From the NCBI GenBank assembly GCA_020633465.1, contig JACKDN010000005.1, forward strand, positions 248,001-312,000: 64,000 nt of DNA. Reading direction: 5' to 3'. Under the pieces are notes generated by a model. The model saw only the letters and a list, made by a program, of their open reading frames with translations. It was not told where the DNA came from and searched no databases. The position numbers were made by a program, and so were the translations under genes. This document shows, one piece after another, positions 17,988-29,369 of the stretch (position 1 is its first letter; every line of letters begins with the position of its first letter). This DNA comes from Myxococcales bacterium. Lineage in GTDB: Bacteria; Myxococcota_A; Bradymonadia; UBA7976; UBA1532.

Positions 17988-19475
17988 GTGACGGACCTGT
18001 ACGACGCGTTCCTCTACGACGACCACCCCTTCGCCTTCACGCACCCCGACCGCCTCGGCGCCTTCGGCGTGCTGTTCGGCCTCGAGCCGACGCCGACCGA
18101 GCGCTGCCGGATGCTCGAGCTGGGCTGCGGCCTGGGCGGCAACCTGGTGCCGCTGGGTGACCGCCTGCCCGGCGCGCGCTTCGTCGGGGTGGACCGCGCC
18201 GCCCAGCAGATCGCCGTCGGCCGGCGCGACGTGCGCGCGCTGAACCTGGACAACGTCGATCTGCGGGTGCAGGACATCCTCGACGTGCCGCTCGAGGGCG
18301 AGCCCTTCGACTTCATCGTCTGCCACGGCGTCTTCTCGTGGGTCCCGCCGCCGGTCCAGCAGCACATCCTGGCGGTGTGCGGCGCGCGGCTGGCCCCGCA
18401 CGGCGTGGCGCTGGTGAGCTACAACACCCTGCCCGGCTGGCACATGCGGGGGATGATCCGCGATCTGCTGCGCCGCGAGGTGCCGGCGGACGGGCCCCCC
18501 AAGGCGCGGGCCGAGGCGGGGCGGCAGATGGTGGCGATGCTGCGGGCGCACCTGCCCGTGGGGCGCAGCCGAGCGGCGGCCTGGCTGAAGGACGAGCTGG
18601 ACACGATCGACAGCCTGTCGGACGCCTACCTGTTCTTCGAGCACCTCGTCGACGACAACCAGCCGCTGTACTTCCGCGACTTCGTAGGTCAGGCCGAGGC
18701 GGCGGGGCTCGGCTACCTGTGCGACGCCGACTTCCCCAGCGGGCTGCCGCAGCGGCTGGGCGACGACGCCGCGGCCGAGCTGGGGCGCCGCGCGCGCGGG
18801 CAGGTCGAGATCGAGCAGTGGATGGACTACCTGACCGTCCGCTTCTTCCGCCGCTCGCTGCTGGTGCGGGCCGACGCGCCGGTCGCGCGCACGCTGCGCG
18901 GCGAGCGCATGGGCCACCTGCGCGTCACCACGAAGCTGGATCCCATCGAGGGTGGCTTCAAGGGTCCCGACGGCGCGATGGTCGAGACGCGCGATCCGGT
19001 GGTCGAGCAGGCGCTGACGGCGCTGTCGCGGGCGTGGCCCGGCTCGCGATCGGTGGCCTCGCTGGCGGCCGAGGTGGGCGCCGAGCCCGCGGATCTCGGT
19101 GGCACGCTGCTCGAGCTGTTCGCGCACGGTCACGTCGAGGTGGGCCGCTGGGATCGCGGCATCGCCGCCGCGCCCGGCCCGACGCCGCGCACCACGCGCT
19201 TCGCCCGGCTGAAGGCCCGCGCGGGGGCCGACGCCGCCACCAACCTGCTGCACGAGAGCATCGCCCTCGACGCGGTCGATCGCGTGCTGTTGGCGCACCT
19301 GGACGGCGCCCGCGACCACGCCGCCCTCACCGAGGCCGTCTTCGCGGCCGTGCAGGCGGGCGAGGCGCGCATCACCCGCGCGGACGACAGCGTGGTCGAC
19401 GATCGCGAGACGCTCGCCGAGCTGGTCGAGGTGAAGCTGGGGCACCTGGCGCGGGCGGCCTTCCTGACCGACTGA
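17988..19475 (+). CDS. Class I SAM-dependent methyltransferase with methyltransferase-regulatory domain
   Basis: A 495-residue protein. An N-terminal methyltransferase fold has glycine-rich motif I (CRMLELGCGLGGN), FVGVDRAAQQI and the motif IV region FDFIVCHGVFSWVP. After it comes a regulatory segment of the type found in proteins with 'SYNTLPGWHMRG', then a helical C-terminal winged-helix-like region ending in a long alpha part. The GTG at 17988 (VTDLYDAF) is preferred because relatives begin shortly before the DxHPF...THPDR motif; a TTG at 17931 overlapping the preceding stop is the alternative. The substrate is unknown. Linkage to the upstream two-component pair may be operonic. Confidence 0.85.
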   Translation: MTDLYDAFLYDDHPFAFTHPDRLGAFGVLFGLEPTPTERCRMLELGCGLGGNLVPLGDRLPGARFVGVDRAAQQIAVGRRDVRALNLDNVDLRVQDILDVPLEGEPFDFIVCHGVFSWVPPPVQQHILAVCGARLAPHGVALVSYNTLPGWHMRGMIRDLLRREVPADGPPKARAEAGRQMVAMLRAHLPVGRSRAAAWLKDELDTIDSLSDAYLFFEHLVDDNQPLYFRDFVGQAEAAGLGYLCDADFPSGLPQRLGDDAAAELGRRARGQVEIEQWMDYLTVRFFRRSLLVRADAPVARTLRGERMGHLRVTTKLDPIEGGFKGPDGAMVETRDPVVEQALTALSRAWPGSRSVASLAAEVGAEPADLGGTLLELFAHGHVEVGRWDRGIAAAPGPTPRTTRFARLKARAGADAATNLLHESIALDAVDRVLLAHLDGARDHAALTEAVFAAVQAGEARITRADDSVVDDRETLAELVEVKLGHLARAAFLTD

Positions 19476-19510
19476 TCGACCCGGGCTCGGCGGCCGGCGC
19501 ACTTTTTCCG

Positions 19511-19544
19511 CACTTTCGCGCAACACGCGCCTCGGCTGTCCGAT
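19511..19544 (+). promoter_or_regulatory. Upstream element shared with the Rpn-B gene
   Basis: CACTTTCGCGCAACACGCGC, then TGTCCGAT, ending 31 nt before the ATG at 19576. An almost identical arrangement lies at 49358-49392, 33 nt before the ATG at 49426. The gap between CAACAC and TGTCCGAT is 10 versus 11 nt. It reads like a promoter or operator, but I cannot assign a sigma factor. Confidence 0.4.
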
Positions 19545-19575
19545 AGGGGACCCCGCAACGTCGCGGGAGTCTCCC

Positions 19576-20397
19576 ATGCATCGCTTCGAACGCCGCCGCG
19601 CGCGCCGCGCGACGCGCCCCGATCCCACGCCGGCCACCCTGTTTCGCGCCCTGTGCCGCCGGCGGCCGCCGCGCCCCGAGGGCGCCGCGCGCACGCTCGA
19701 CACCCTCGTCGCCGAGCTGCGCGGCCTGACGCCGGACGACCTGGCGGCCTGGCTCGGCGCGCTGGGCAACCACCCCCCACGCGCCGTCGCCACGCGCCTC
19801 GGCCCCCACGCCGCCGCCCTCTCCCTGTGGAGCGACGGGCGCCAGCGCCGGCTGGCCAGCCAAGCCCTGCTGGCCGGGCTGCGCTGGCAGGGGCCGGCCG
19901 GCGTCGCGGCCACCCGCGCCGCCTTCGACGCGCTGGACCTCGAGGGCCGCAGCCTGGCCGCCGTCGTCCTCGGCCTGCTGGGCGATCACGCCGCCACCGC
20001 GCGCCTGTTGCGGCTGTACCACCGCACCGGCAGCGACTGGCGGGTGGGCCCGCTGTGGGGCCTGGTCGATCTCGGCGCGCCCGAGGCCGTCGACCTGCTG
20101 CTGACCGAGCTGGACCGCCGCCCGCGCCTGGCCGAGGTGCTGCCCATGCTGGCCCGCGCCGGCGACGCCCGCGCCATCGCGCCGCTGGTGGCCGATCGCG
20201 AGGGCCTGTGGCCGGCCCTGCGCCGCGAGCACGTCTTCGCGCTGCTGTGCATCTGCCGCCGGATCGGCGCTGCGCGGTTCCTCGAGGCCCTGGGCGAGCC
20301 CGCCGGCCCGGCGGCGCAGGCCCGCCTGGAGGCCCTGTTCGCGGGGCTGCGCGGCGACTCCCCCACGGTGGCCTTCGGTCCGCTCTACGCGGAATGA
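19576..20397 (+). CDS. HEAT-like alpha-helical repeat protein
   Basis: A 273-residue protein starting with a very Arg-rich N-terminus (RRRARRATR), followed by repeating ~30-residue helical hairpins: LVDLGAPEAVDLLLTELDRRP, LPMLARAGDARAIAPLVADRE and similar. This is the look of HEAT/PBS-lyase-type repeats that serve as protein-binding scaffolds. No signal peptide. No catalytic motif. Preceded by the element at 19511-19544; nothing that looks like a terminator follows directly. It could bind nucleic acid through the basic N-terminus, but that is a guess. Confidence 0.75.
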   Translation: MHRFERRRARRATRPDPTPATLFRALCRRRPPRPEGAARTLDTLVAELRGLTPDDLAAWLGALGNHPPRAVATRLGPHAAALSLWSDGRQRRLASQALLAGLRWQGPAGVAATRAAFDALDLEGRSLAAVVLGLLGDHAATARLLRLYHRTGSDWRVGPLWGLVDLGAPEAVDLLLTELDRRPRLAEVLPMLARAGDARAIAPLVADREGLWPALRREHVFALLCICRRIGAARFLEALGEPAGPAAQARLEALFAGLRGDSPTVAFGPLYAE

Positions 20398-20947
20398 ACG
20401 TTCCCGTCGTCGTGTCAGCCCGCGCGCGTCCCCGCTGGAACAGGTGCAGCCTCCACCGGACAGACTGTGTCTCCGCCGCGCGCAAGCGCGCGGCACTGGG
20501 GGGGCTGCGCCCACCCCAGGCCCCCCGTCGCGAGCCTGTCGCGCATTCGGGGCACTTCGCGGTGCACGCCCCCGAAGGCCCGGCTCGGCGTTGCGAAAGG
20601 ACACCGATACCTTTGGGTATCGGCGACCTTCCGCGCCTTGATCCGAGCCTCCGGTGACGCACCCCGCTCGACCCCTCGGTGCGCGCCAGTCGCTTGGCCG
20701 GCGCCCTTCGGGCGCACCTTCGCGATCCTCGCGTCCTCGCCTGGCCCTACGGGCCTCGGCTGCGGGCGGCTCGGTCGCTCAGGCACGTACGGCGGATGCC
20801 GCACGCCGGCCGGTTTCACCACGCTCGCGCGCTGGGCCCCGGTCACGGACAGCGTGGGGCGGGCTTGCACACCTTCTGCACGATCCTGTCGCGGGCCTGC
20901 CCCGGCGTCGCCCGCGGGGCGCGAAGGCACGGCGCCATGCTCGGGCC
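20398..20947. other. Hairpin-rich non-coding stretch
   Basis: 550 bp between the HEAT-like gene and the exosortase gene. No frame shows convincing coding character. It contains many strong hairpins: CCGATACC/GGTATCGG with loop TTTG at 20604-20623 (part of a 19-bp imperfect stem), nested TTCGGGGC.../GCCCCCGAA around 20547-20577, GCGCGC-AA-GCGCGC near 20480, GGCGCC-CTTC-GGGCGC near 20703, and GGCCC-TAC-GGGCC near 20747. It could be a structured RNA, a complex 5' leader of the exosortase operon, or a palindromic repeat element. Confidence 0.5.
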
Positions 20948-22414
20948 ATGTTCGAACGCACCCCCCGTTGGTTCGCCGCTCTCGGCCTCGGGCTCGGCCT
21001 GATCGCCCTCTTGTGGGCGCCGGCCCGCTGGCTGGTGGCCGGGTGGCTGGATCCGGCGGTGGAGGGCGGCGGCCCGTGGATCGCGCTCGCGTGCGTGGCG
21101 CTGGCGGCGCGGTCGTGGGCGAGCGGGCCGGCGCCGGGTGACGCGCGGGCCGCCCGGCTGGCCCTCGGCCTGCTGGCGCTGACGACGGCGGTGCGGCTGG
21201 CGGGGCAGGTGCTTGCGGTGCGCCTGGTGGGCGGGCTGGCGCTGGTGGTCGACGTCGCGGCGCTCGCGCTGGCGCTCCGGCTGCACCGTCGACCGTGGCC
21301 GGTGCACCCGACGGCGCTCGCGGCGCTCTTCGCCTGCGCGCTGCCGCTGGCGCAGACGGCGCAGCGGCTGTTCGGTTTCCCGCTTCGGCTCGCCTCGGCG
21401 GCGCTCGCCGAGGGCGCGCTGCGGCCCTTCGTCCCCGCGCTGGTGCGCGAGGGCGCGCTGCTGCGCCACCCCGGCGTCGATCTGCTGGTCGACCTGCCCT
21501 GCAGCGGCGCCGAGGGGCTGGCGCTGCTGGCGGCCGTGGGCGCGGGCGTCGCGTGCCGTCGACGGTTGGGCGCCCGGCGCGCGGCGGCGCTGTTCGCCCT
21601 GGTCGCTGGCGGCGCCCTGCTGGCCAACGCGGCCCGTATCGTCCTGCTATTCGGCGGCGCCCGTGCGGGCTGGCCGGTGTTCGACGGCGTGGCGCACGAC
21701 GCGATCGGGCTCGTGGCGCTGGGGCTGGGTGCGGCGCCGCTGCTGTTCGCCGCGGCCCGCTGGCCGGCGCGCGCCGTTCCCCCGAGCGGGTCCCGCGCGC
21801 CCGCGCCGCGTCTGCGACCGCTGCCCGCCTGGCTGTTCGCGGTCGCGGCCGTGGGCGTCTCGGCGGCGCCGGCCCGGCCGCTCGACGTCGGCGCGCCGCT
21901 GCCCACGCCCGACCTGCCCGCGCACCTGGGCGCCTGGCGGCTCGAGGACGCCGCGCTGACCCCCCTCGAGTCGGCCTACTTCACACGCTTCGGCGGGGCG
22001 GCCCGCAAGGCCCACTTCGTCGACGACCGCGGCGCGCCCATCGGCGTGCTGGTCGTCCGCACCCAAGCGCCGCTGCGCCACCTGCACGGACCCGACCGCT
22101 GCCTGCGCGGCGCCGGCTTCACCGTCGAGCGCCTGGGCGTGCGCGCCGGCGTGCCCGAGGTGCTGTGGCGCGCCACCGGCCCCGACGGCCGGGTGTGGCG
22201 CGTCGAGACGCTGTTCGTCGACGACGCCGGCCACACCGCCGCGACCGTCGGCGAGGTGGCCTGGCGCTGGGCCCGCGCCCCGCGCGCCACCTGGTCGCTG
22301 ATTCAGCGCACCACCCCCTGGACCACCTGCGAGGCCGCGCCGGCCCGCTGCGCCGACTTCGCGGCCGGCCTGGCGCGCGCCCTCGATCTGCCCACCGAGG
22401 AGGCCCCCCGATGA
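20948..22414 (+). CDS. Exosortase with EpsI-like C-terminal domain
   Basis: A 488-residue integral membrane protein. About eight hydrophobic helices (residues ~8-300) hold the exosortase catalytic triad: Cys185 in LPCSGAEG, Arg230 in NAARI, His250 in VAHDAIGL. A C-terminal soluble domain (~310-488) carries the EpsI/DUF3485-type block HGPDRCLRGAGF. Exosortases cleave and reanchor proteins ending in a PEP-CTERM signal. The very next gene, overlapping by 4 nt, ends in exactly such a signal. The start at 20948 is not backed by a strong ribosome-binding site, but the hydrophobic N-terminus begins there and upstream sequence is non-coding in character. Confidence 0.9.
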   Translation: MFERTPRWFAALGLGLGLIALLWAPARWLVAGWLDPAVEGGGPWIALACVALAARSWASGPAPGDARAARLALGLLALTTAVRLAGQVLAVRLVGGLALVVDVAALALALRLHRRPWPVHPTALAALFACALPLAQTAQRLFGFPLRLASAALAEGALRPFVPALVREGALLRHPGVDLLVDLPCSGAEGLALLAAVGAGVACRRRLGARRAAALFALVAGGALLANAARIVLLFGGARAGWPVFDGVAHDAIGLVALGLGAAPLLFAAARWPARAVPPSGSRAPAPRLRPLPAWLFAVAAVGVSAAPARPLDVGAPLPTPDLPAHLGAWRLEDAALTPLESAYFTRFGGAARKAHFVDDRGAPIGVLVVRTQAPLRHLHGPDRCLRGAGFTVERLGVRAGVPEVLWRATGPDGRVWRVETLFVDDAGHTAATVGEVAWRWARAPRATWSLIQRTTPWTTCEAAPARCADFAAGLARALDLPTEEAPR

Positions 22415-24369
22415 GATCGCTCCTGCTGCTGTTGCTCGCCCTGCCCGCCGCCGCCGCGCCGCCGCCCGACGGCGCCCTCGTCGACGTCGCCGGCGTGCCC
22501 ACGCCCCTGCCCCTGCTGGGCGCCGACATCACCGCGCGCGTGCAGGGCGACCTGGCCACCGTCGAGGTGGTGCAGACCTTCCACAACCCGCACGACCAGC
22601 CGGTGCACGCGCGCTACGTGTTCCCGCTGCCCGCCGACGCCGCCGTGTACGCGATGACCTTCGAGAACGGCCGGCGCGTGATCGAGGGCGAGGTTCGCCG
22701 CAAGCAGGAGGCCGAGCAGGCCTTCGCCCAGGCGAAGGCGAAGGGGCAGCAGGCGGCGCTGCTGACCCAACAGCGGCCCAACGTGTTCACGCAGCAGGTG
22801 GCGCACCTGCTGCCCGGCGAGCCGCTGAAGGTCACGCTGCGCTACGCCCACCCGGTGCCGCGCGTGGACGGCGACTACCGCTTCCACGTCCCGTTGGTGA
22901 TCGGGCCGCGCTACACGCCGCCCGCGATCGATGGCGGCGCGCCCGTCGCGGGTCCGCCGCAGCCGGTGTTCGCGGCCGGCGGGCTCGATCCGCGGGTGCG
23001 GGTGACGCTGCACCTCGACGCGGGCACGCCGATCACCTGGATCGACAGCCCCAGCCACGCGGTCGACGTGCGCAGCGACGGGCCCGAGCGCCGGGTGATC
23101 ACGCCCATCGCGCCGAAGGTGAAGGACGACCAGGACTTCGAGGTGCGCTACCGGCTGGCCGCCGAGCAGGCGGCGATCGGCGTCACCGCCTATCGCGGCG
23201 TCGACGACGGCGTCGTGTCGCTGCTGATCGAGCCGCCGCGCGCCGCCGCGCCGGCCGACATCACGCCGCGCGAGGTGGTGTTCGTGCTCGACTGTTCGGG
23301 CAGCATGGCCGGCGTCCCCCTCGAGGCCAGCAAGCGCTTCGTGCGGCAGATGATGGACGGTCTGCGCCCCACCGACCGGGTGCGCATCGTGCGCTTCAGC
23401 AGCGACGCCGACGAGCTGAAGGGCGTGCCGGTGCCCGCGACGCCCGAGAACCTGCGCTACGCGCGGGCCTACCTCGACACGCTGCGCGGCGGCGGCGGCA
23501 CCGAGATGACCGCCGGCGTCGAGGCCGCCTTCGCGCCGCCCCTGCCCGACGGCCACCTGCGCATCGTGGTGTTCCTCACCGACGGCTACATCGGCAACGA
23601 GAACGCGGTGTTGGGGTTGCTCGACCGGCTGCGGGGCGACGCGCGGCTGTTCGCGCTGGGCATCGGCAACGCGACCAACCGCTACCTGCTCGAGGGCATG
23701 GGGCGGGTGGGCCGCGGCACCGCGACCATCGTGCGGCCGGACGAGGACGTCGAGTACGCCGCCGACCGGCTGGTCGAGGCGCTGGCCGCGCCCTACCTGA
23801 CCGACGTGACCATCGACTGGGGCAAGGCGCCGGTGCGCGAGGCGACGCCCGCCGAGGTGCCCGACGTGTTCCTAGGCCGCAGCGTGCGGGTGCTGGCGCG
23901 CTACGGGCGTCCGGGGCGCTACCCGATCACGGTGCGCGGCGAGGTCGGCGGGAAGCGCGTGGCGTTGCCGGTGACGCTCGACCTGCCGGCCCACGCGCCC
24001 ACCGCCGAGGCGCTGCCGCTGACCTGGGCGCGCCAGCAGATCGCCGACCGCATGCACACCTACGACCGGCCCGGGCAGCGCGAGGATCTGCGCGACGCGC
24101 TGAAGGAGGAGGTCGTGGCGCTCAGCCTGAAGCACCGCGTGCTCAGCCGATGGACCGCGTTCCTGGCGATCGACAAGACCCCCGTGGTCGACGCGCCCGG
24201 CGCCGTCACCGAGCAGCCCGTGCCGGTGTCGCCGCCCGAGGGTGTGCCCGGCAGCGCCTACGGCAACGGCTTCGCGGGCCACGCCGCCCCCGAGCCCGCC
24301 ACCTGGGCCGCGCTGCTGCTACTGGCGCTGATGGGCGGGGTGGTGTTGCGCCGCCGCGCCGACGCGTAG
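22411..24369 (+). CDS. VIT-VWA surface protein with PEP-CTERM tail (exosortase target)
   Basis: A 652-residue exported protein. Signal peptide ~1-17, VIT domain (~20-150, with VEVVQTFHNPHDQPVHARYVFPLP and a NVFTQQVAHLLPGE block), then a von Willebrand A domain with MIDAS DCSGSM near residue 294 and a matching FLTDGYIGNE, and a helical C-terminal part similar to inter-alpha-trypsin inhibitor heavy chains. It ends PEPATWAALLLLALMGG followed by Arg-Arg-Arg, a textbook PEP-CTERM signal. Its ATG overlaps the exosortase stop, which strongly suggests it is the enzyme's substrate. It is followed after 24 bp by a response regulator gene. Confidence 0.95.
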   Translation: MRSLLLLLLALPAAAAPPPDGALVDVAGVPTPLPLLGADITARVQGDLATVEVVQTFHNPHDQPVHARYVFPLPADAAVYAMTFENGRRVIEGEVRRKQEAEQAFAQAKAKGQQAALLTQQRPNVFTQQVAHLLPGEPLKVTLRYAHPVPRVDGDYRFHVPLVIGPRYTPPAIDGGAPVAGPPQPVFAAGGLDPRVRVTLHLDAGTPITWIDSPSHAVDVRSDGPERRVITPIAPKVKDDQDFEVRYRLAAEQAAIGVTAYRGVDDGVVSLLIEPPRAAAPADITPREVVFVLDCSGSMAGVPLEASKRFVRQMMDGLRPTDRVRIVRFSSDADELKGVPVPATPENLRYARAYLDTLRGGGGTEMTAGVEAAFAPPLPDGHLRIVVFLTDGYIGNENAVLGLLDRLRGDARLFALGIGNATNRYLLEGMGRVGRGTATIVRPDEDVEYAADRLVEALAAPYLTDVTIDWGKAPVREATPAEVPDVFLGRSVRVLARYGRPGRYPITVRGEVGGKRVALPVTLDLPAHAPTAEALPLTWARQQIADRMHTYDRPGQREDLRDALKEEVVALSLKHRVLSRWTAFLAIDKTPVVDAPGAVTEQPVPVSPPEGVPGSAYGNGFAGHAAPEPATWAALLLLALMGGVVLRRRADA

Positions 24370-24393
24370 AGTCGGCGGGACGAGGAGGGATCG

Positions 24394-25098
24394 ATGGCCG
24401 ACGTGCTGCTGGTCGACGACGACGGGCACATCCGCGAGGTGGTGCGGTTCGCGCTGCAGAAGGCGGGACACCGCGTGGTCGAGGCGGCCGACGGGCGCGC
24501 GGCGCTCGAGGCCTTCGCGGCCGAGCCCTTCGACGTGGTGGTGCTCGACATCGTGATGCCCGAGGCCGACGGGCTGGAGGTCTGCCGGCAAATTCGGGCC
24601 AAGAGCCCCGTGCCCATCCTGTTCCTCAGCAGCCGCGACGACGAGCTCGACCGCGTGCTGGGCCTCGAGCTGGGCGCCGACGACTACGTCACCAAGCCCT
24701 TCAGCCCACGCGAGCTGGTGGCGCGGGTGAAGGCGATGTTGCGTCGGGTCGAGGTCGACCGCGCGCAGTCGACCGCGCCGGCGGCGCCCGCCGCCGAGAT
24801 CCGGCGGCACGGCCAGCTCAGCCTCGACCTGACGCGGCACCGCGCCTACTGGGGCGAGACCGAGCTGACGCTGACCGTGACCGAGTTCAACCTGCTCGCC
24901 GCGCTGCTGCGCGCGCCCGGCCGCGCCTACACGCGCGACGAGCTGGTCGAGCGCGCCTGGGGCCCCGGCCACCACCTCGAGGATCGCACCGTCGACAGCC
25001 ACGTGCGGCGCATCCGCCGCAAGTTCGGCGCGGTGGGCGGCGATCCGGTCGAGACCGTGTACGGCCTGGGCTACCGCCTGCGTGCGCTGGACGGCTGA
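24394..25098 (+). CDS. OmpR/PhoB-family response regulator
   Basis: A 234-residue regulator. The receiver domain (~1-120) has phospho-acceptor Asp52 in VLDIVMPEADG, Ser in LFLSSRDD and Lys in DDYVTKPFSP. The C-terminal winged helix (~135-232) includes LTVTEFNLLAALLRAPGRAYTRDEL and the recognition helix TVDSHVRRIRRKFG. GAGGAGGG lies upstream of the ATG. The stop is immediately followed by the GTG of the kinase gene. It most likely controls transcription, perhaps of the exosortase operon in which it sits. Confidence 0.95.
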   Translation: MADVLLVDDDGHIREVVRFALQKAGHRVVEAADGRAALEAFAAEPFDVVVLDIVMPEADGLEVCRQIRAKSPVPILFLSSRDDELDRVLGLELGADDYVTKPFSPRELVARVKAMLRRVEVDRAQSTAPAAPAAEIRRHGQLSLDLTRHRAYWGETELTLTVTEFNLLAALLRAPGRAYTRDELVERAWGPGHHLEDRTVDSHVRRIRRKFGAVGGDPVETVYGLGYRLRALDG

Positions 25099-26652
<1,554 letters not shown>

Positions 26653-26724
26653 ATCGTCGTCGTGGTCGTCGTCGACGAAGACGCCGCGCAGCCACCCGCC
26701 CCTCGGCTGAGGTAGTCTGCCGCC

Positions 26725-28746
26725 ATGCGCGCACTCACCCTCGCCCTCGTCCTCGCGGCCTGCGGCGGCCCCGACGCGCCGCCCGCCGCGGCGCGACCCG
26801 ACCAACAGCCGACGGCGCCGACCGACCTCGCGCCGCCCCCAGCCGACGCCGCGCCCGCGCCGCCGCGCGACGCCGGGCCCGCCCCGTCACCCGACGCCAC
26901 CCCCGACGCCGTCACCCGCGCCTCGCCCGCCTGGGACGCCGGCGTGCCTGTCGTCACCGCGGGCACCGTCGACGGCGCGGCGCTCATGGCCCGCACCCGT
27001 GCGCGTCTCGCCGCCGACGACAGCCCGGTGCACGTGCTCACCGGGGGCACCGCCGAGGATCTGGGCCGCCGCGCCTGCGAGGCCGCCGTGCCGCGCGTGC
27101 CCGCCGACACGCCCATCCTGCTGAAGCCCAACATCGGGGGCTTCAACTGGTTCAAGAACCCGAAGCGCAGCGGCGGCGACGATGGCCTGCGCGGCCGCAC
27201 CACCGATCCCGCCTTCGTGCGGGGCGTCATCCGCTGCCTGAAGGCGCGCGGCCACACCCGCCTGACGCTGGCCGAGGGCTGGGGCGCGACGCCCAAGGAC
27301 TGGAAGCGGCTGATGACGGTCAGCGGCTACGGCGCGCTGGCCGAGGCCGAGGGCATCCCGATGGTGGCCCTGCAGGACGACGGCGTCTTCGACGTGCAGG
27401 GCGACCAGCCCGGCAAGCCGCTGGCGGTGAGCGGGCTCGAGGGCACCGGCGTCGAGACGGCGCTGATGCCGAAGGCCCTGGCCGAGCACCTCGCCCACGG
27501 GCTGGTGATCTCGCTGCCCAAGATCAAGGCGCACCGCTTCGCCGTCTTCTCGGCCGGCCTGAAGGGCATGCAGGGCACCGTCTATTACAGCGACGCCGCG
27601 CCGGCGTACCTGCAGCGCTGGCGCACCCACCGCGAGCTGGGCCCCTGGCGCCGCAAGAAGAAGGCGGGCGAGCCCGCGCCGGTGGCCGAGTTCGTCGCCG
27701 CCCTCGAGGTGTTCGCCAACCGCATCGCCGCGCTGATGCTGCTCGAGGCGCCCCACGTGGTGCTCGCCGAGGGCGCGCCGGCGATGAGCGGCGACGGCTT
27801 CGTCGTCCTGACCCCCACGCCCGAGCCGGTCGCGATCGCCGGCACCCACCCGGTGAAGGTCGACCGCGTGGTCGCGGCCTACCTGGGCCTGTGGGACAAC
27901 GCCGCGCTGGCCGCCGAGCTCGGCGGACACCGCACCTCACCCGTGCTCACCGCCGCCGCCGCGAAGCTGGGCCTGGACCTGACGACGGTGAAGGTGGAGG
28001 GCGACGGCGCCGATCTGCTCGACCGCCCGCGCCCCTACCACCTGAAGTCGATGGCCGGCTTCGAGATCCGCGGGACGACCGCCGGCGCGCCCGCCGCAGG
28101 CCCGCCCGCCGACGACCGCCCCACCGTCACCGCCGTCGCGCTCGGCGCCGACGCCGTGACCCTCGACGGCCGCGCCGACGAGCCCGTCTGGGCCCGCGCC
28201 ACCCCCGCCGTCTGGACCACCGACTTCGCCGGCGAGACGACCCCGCACCGCACCGAGGTCCGCTTCGCCTGGGCCCCCGACGGCCTGTACCTGCACGCCA
28301 CGCTGCACGACACGGGGCTCAACACCGACCGCTCGAAGCCGGTCGGCGTCGAGCGCTTCCAGCTCTACAAGGAGGACTGCCTCGAGCTGTTCCTCGACCC
28401 GGATCCGTCGACCCCGAACGCCTACCTCGAGATCGAGCTGGGGCCCTTCGGCCACGTCTTCGACCTGAAGGTGAACCTGGCCGCCCGCCCTCGCGAAGAC
28501 ATGGCCTGGAACAGCGACGCGCGCGTCGCGACCACGCAGGATCCCTCGGGCCGCGTCGCGACGATCGAAGCGAAGCTGACGAACCGGGCGATCACCGCGG
28601 CGCTGCGGCCCGGCGCGCTGCTGCCGCTGGGGTTGTTCCGGATGGAGGGGAAGGGGCGGCGGGCGTACCTGGCGTGGAGCCCGCCGCGGACGGCGAAGCC
28701 GAAGTTCCACGTGCCGGAAGCGTTCGGGCGGCTGCGGCTGGAGTGA
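26725..28746 (+). CDS. Lipoprotein: DUF362 domain fused to CBM9-like domain
   Basis: A 673-residue exported protein. The signal peptide ends LVLAAC (lipobox). A Pro/Ala/Asp linker leads into a DUF362 domain (~80-440; ILLKPNIGGFNW, TLAEGWGAT, LISLPKIKAHRFAVFSAGLKGMQG). The C-terminal ~200 residues form a carbohydrate-binding family 9-like beta domain (LDGRADEPVWARATPA, EVRFAWAPDGLYLHATLHD, YLEIELGPFGHVFDL, AYLAWSP). DUF362 proteins have no settled activity; some relatives carry 4Fe-4S ferredoxin domains, which this one lacks. The fusion suggests action on a surface glycan or glycan-like ligand. Converges on msrB across the repeat locus. Confidence 0.87.
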   Translation: MRALTLALVLAACGGPDAPPAAARPDQQPTAPTDLAPPPADAAPAPPRDAGPAPSPDATPDAVTRASPAWDAGVPVVTAGTVDGAALMARTRARLAADDSPVHVLTGGTAEDLGRRACEAAVPRVPADTPILLKPNIGGFNWFKNPKRSGGDDGLRGRTTDPAFVRGVIRCLKARGHTRLTLAEGWGATPKDWKRLMTVSGYGALAEAEGIPMVALQDDGVFDVQGDQPGKPLAVSGLEGTGVETALMPKALAEHLAHGLVISLPKIKAHRFAVFSAGLKGMQGTVYYSDAAPAYLQRWRTHRELGPWRRKKKAGEPAPVAEFVAALEVFANRIAALMLLEAPHVVLAEGAPAMSGDGFVVLTPTPEPVAIAGTHPVKVDRVVAAYLGLWDNAALAAELGGHRTSPVLTAAAAKLGLDLTTVKVEGDGADLLDRPRPYHLKSMAGFEIRGTTAGAPAAGPPADDRPTVTAVALGADAVTLDGRADEPVWARATPAVWTTDFAGETTPHRTEVRFAWAPDGLYLHATLHDTGLNTDRSKPVGVERFQLYKEDCLELFLDPDPSTPNAYLEIELGPFGHVFDLKVNLAARPREDMAWNSDARVATTQDPSGRVATIEAKLTNRAITAALRPGALLPLGLFRMEGKGRRAYLAWSPPRTAKPKFHVPEAFGRLRLE

Positions 28747-29369
<623 letters not shown>

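Noticed and set aside
20654..20947. An N-terminal extension of the exosortase starting at 20654
   Set aside because: The extension is Arg/Pro/Ser-rich, lies over the hairpin region and would put ~98 odd residues ahead of the first membrane helix.
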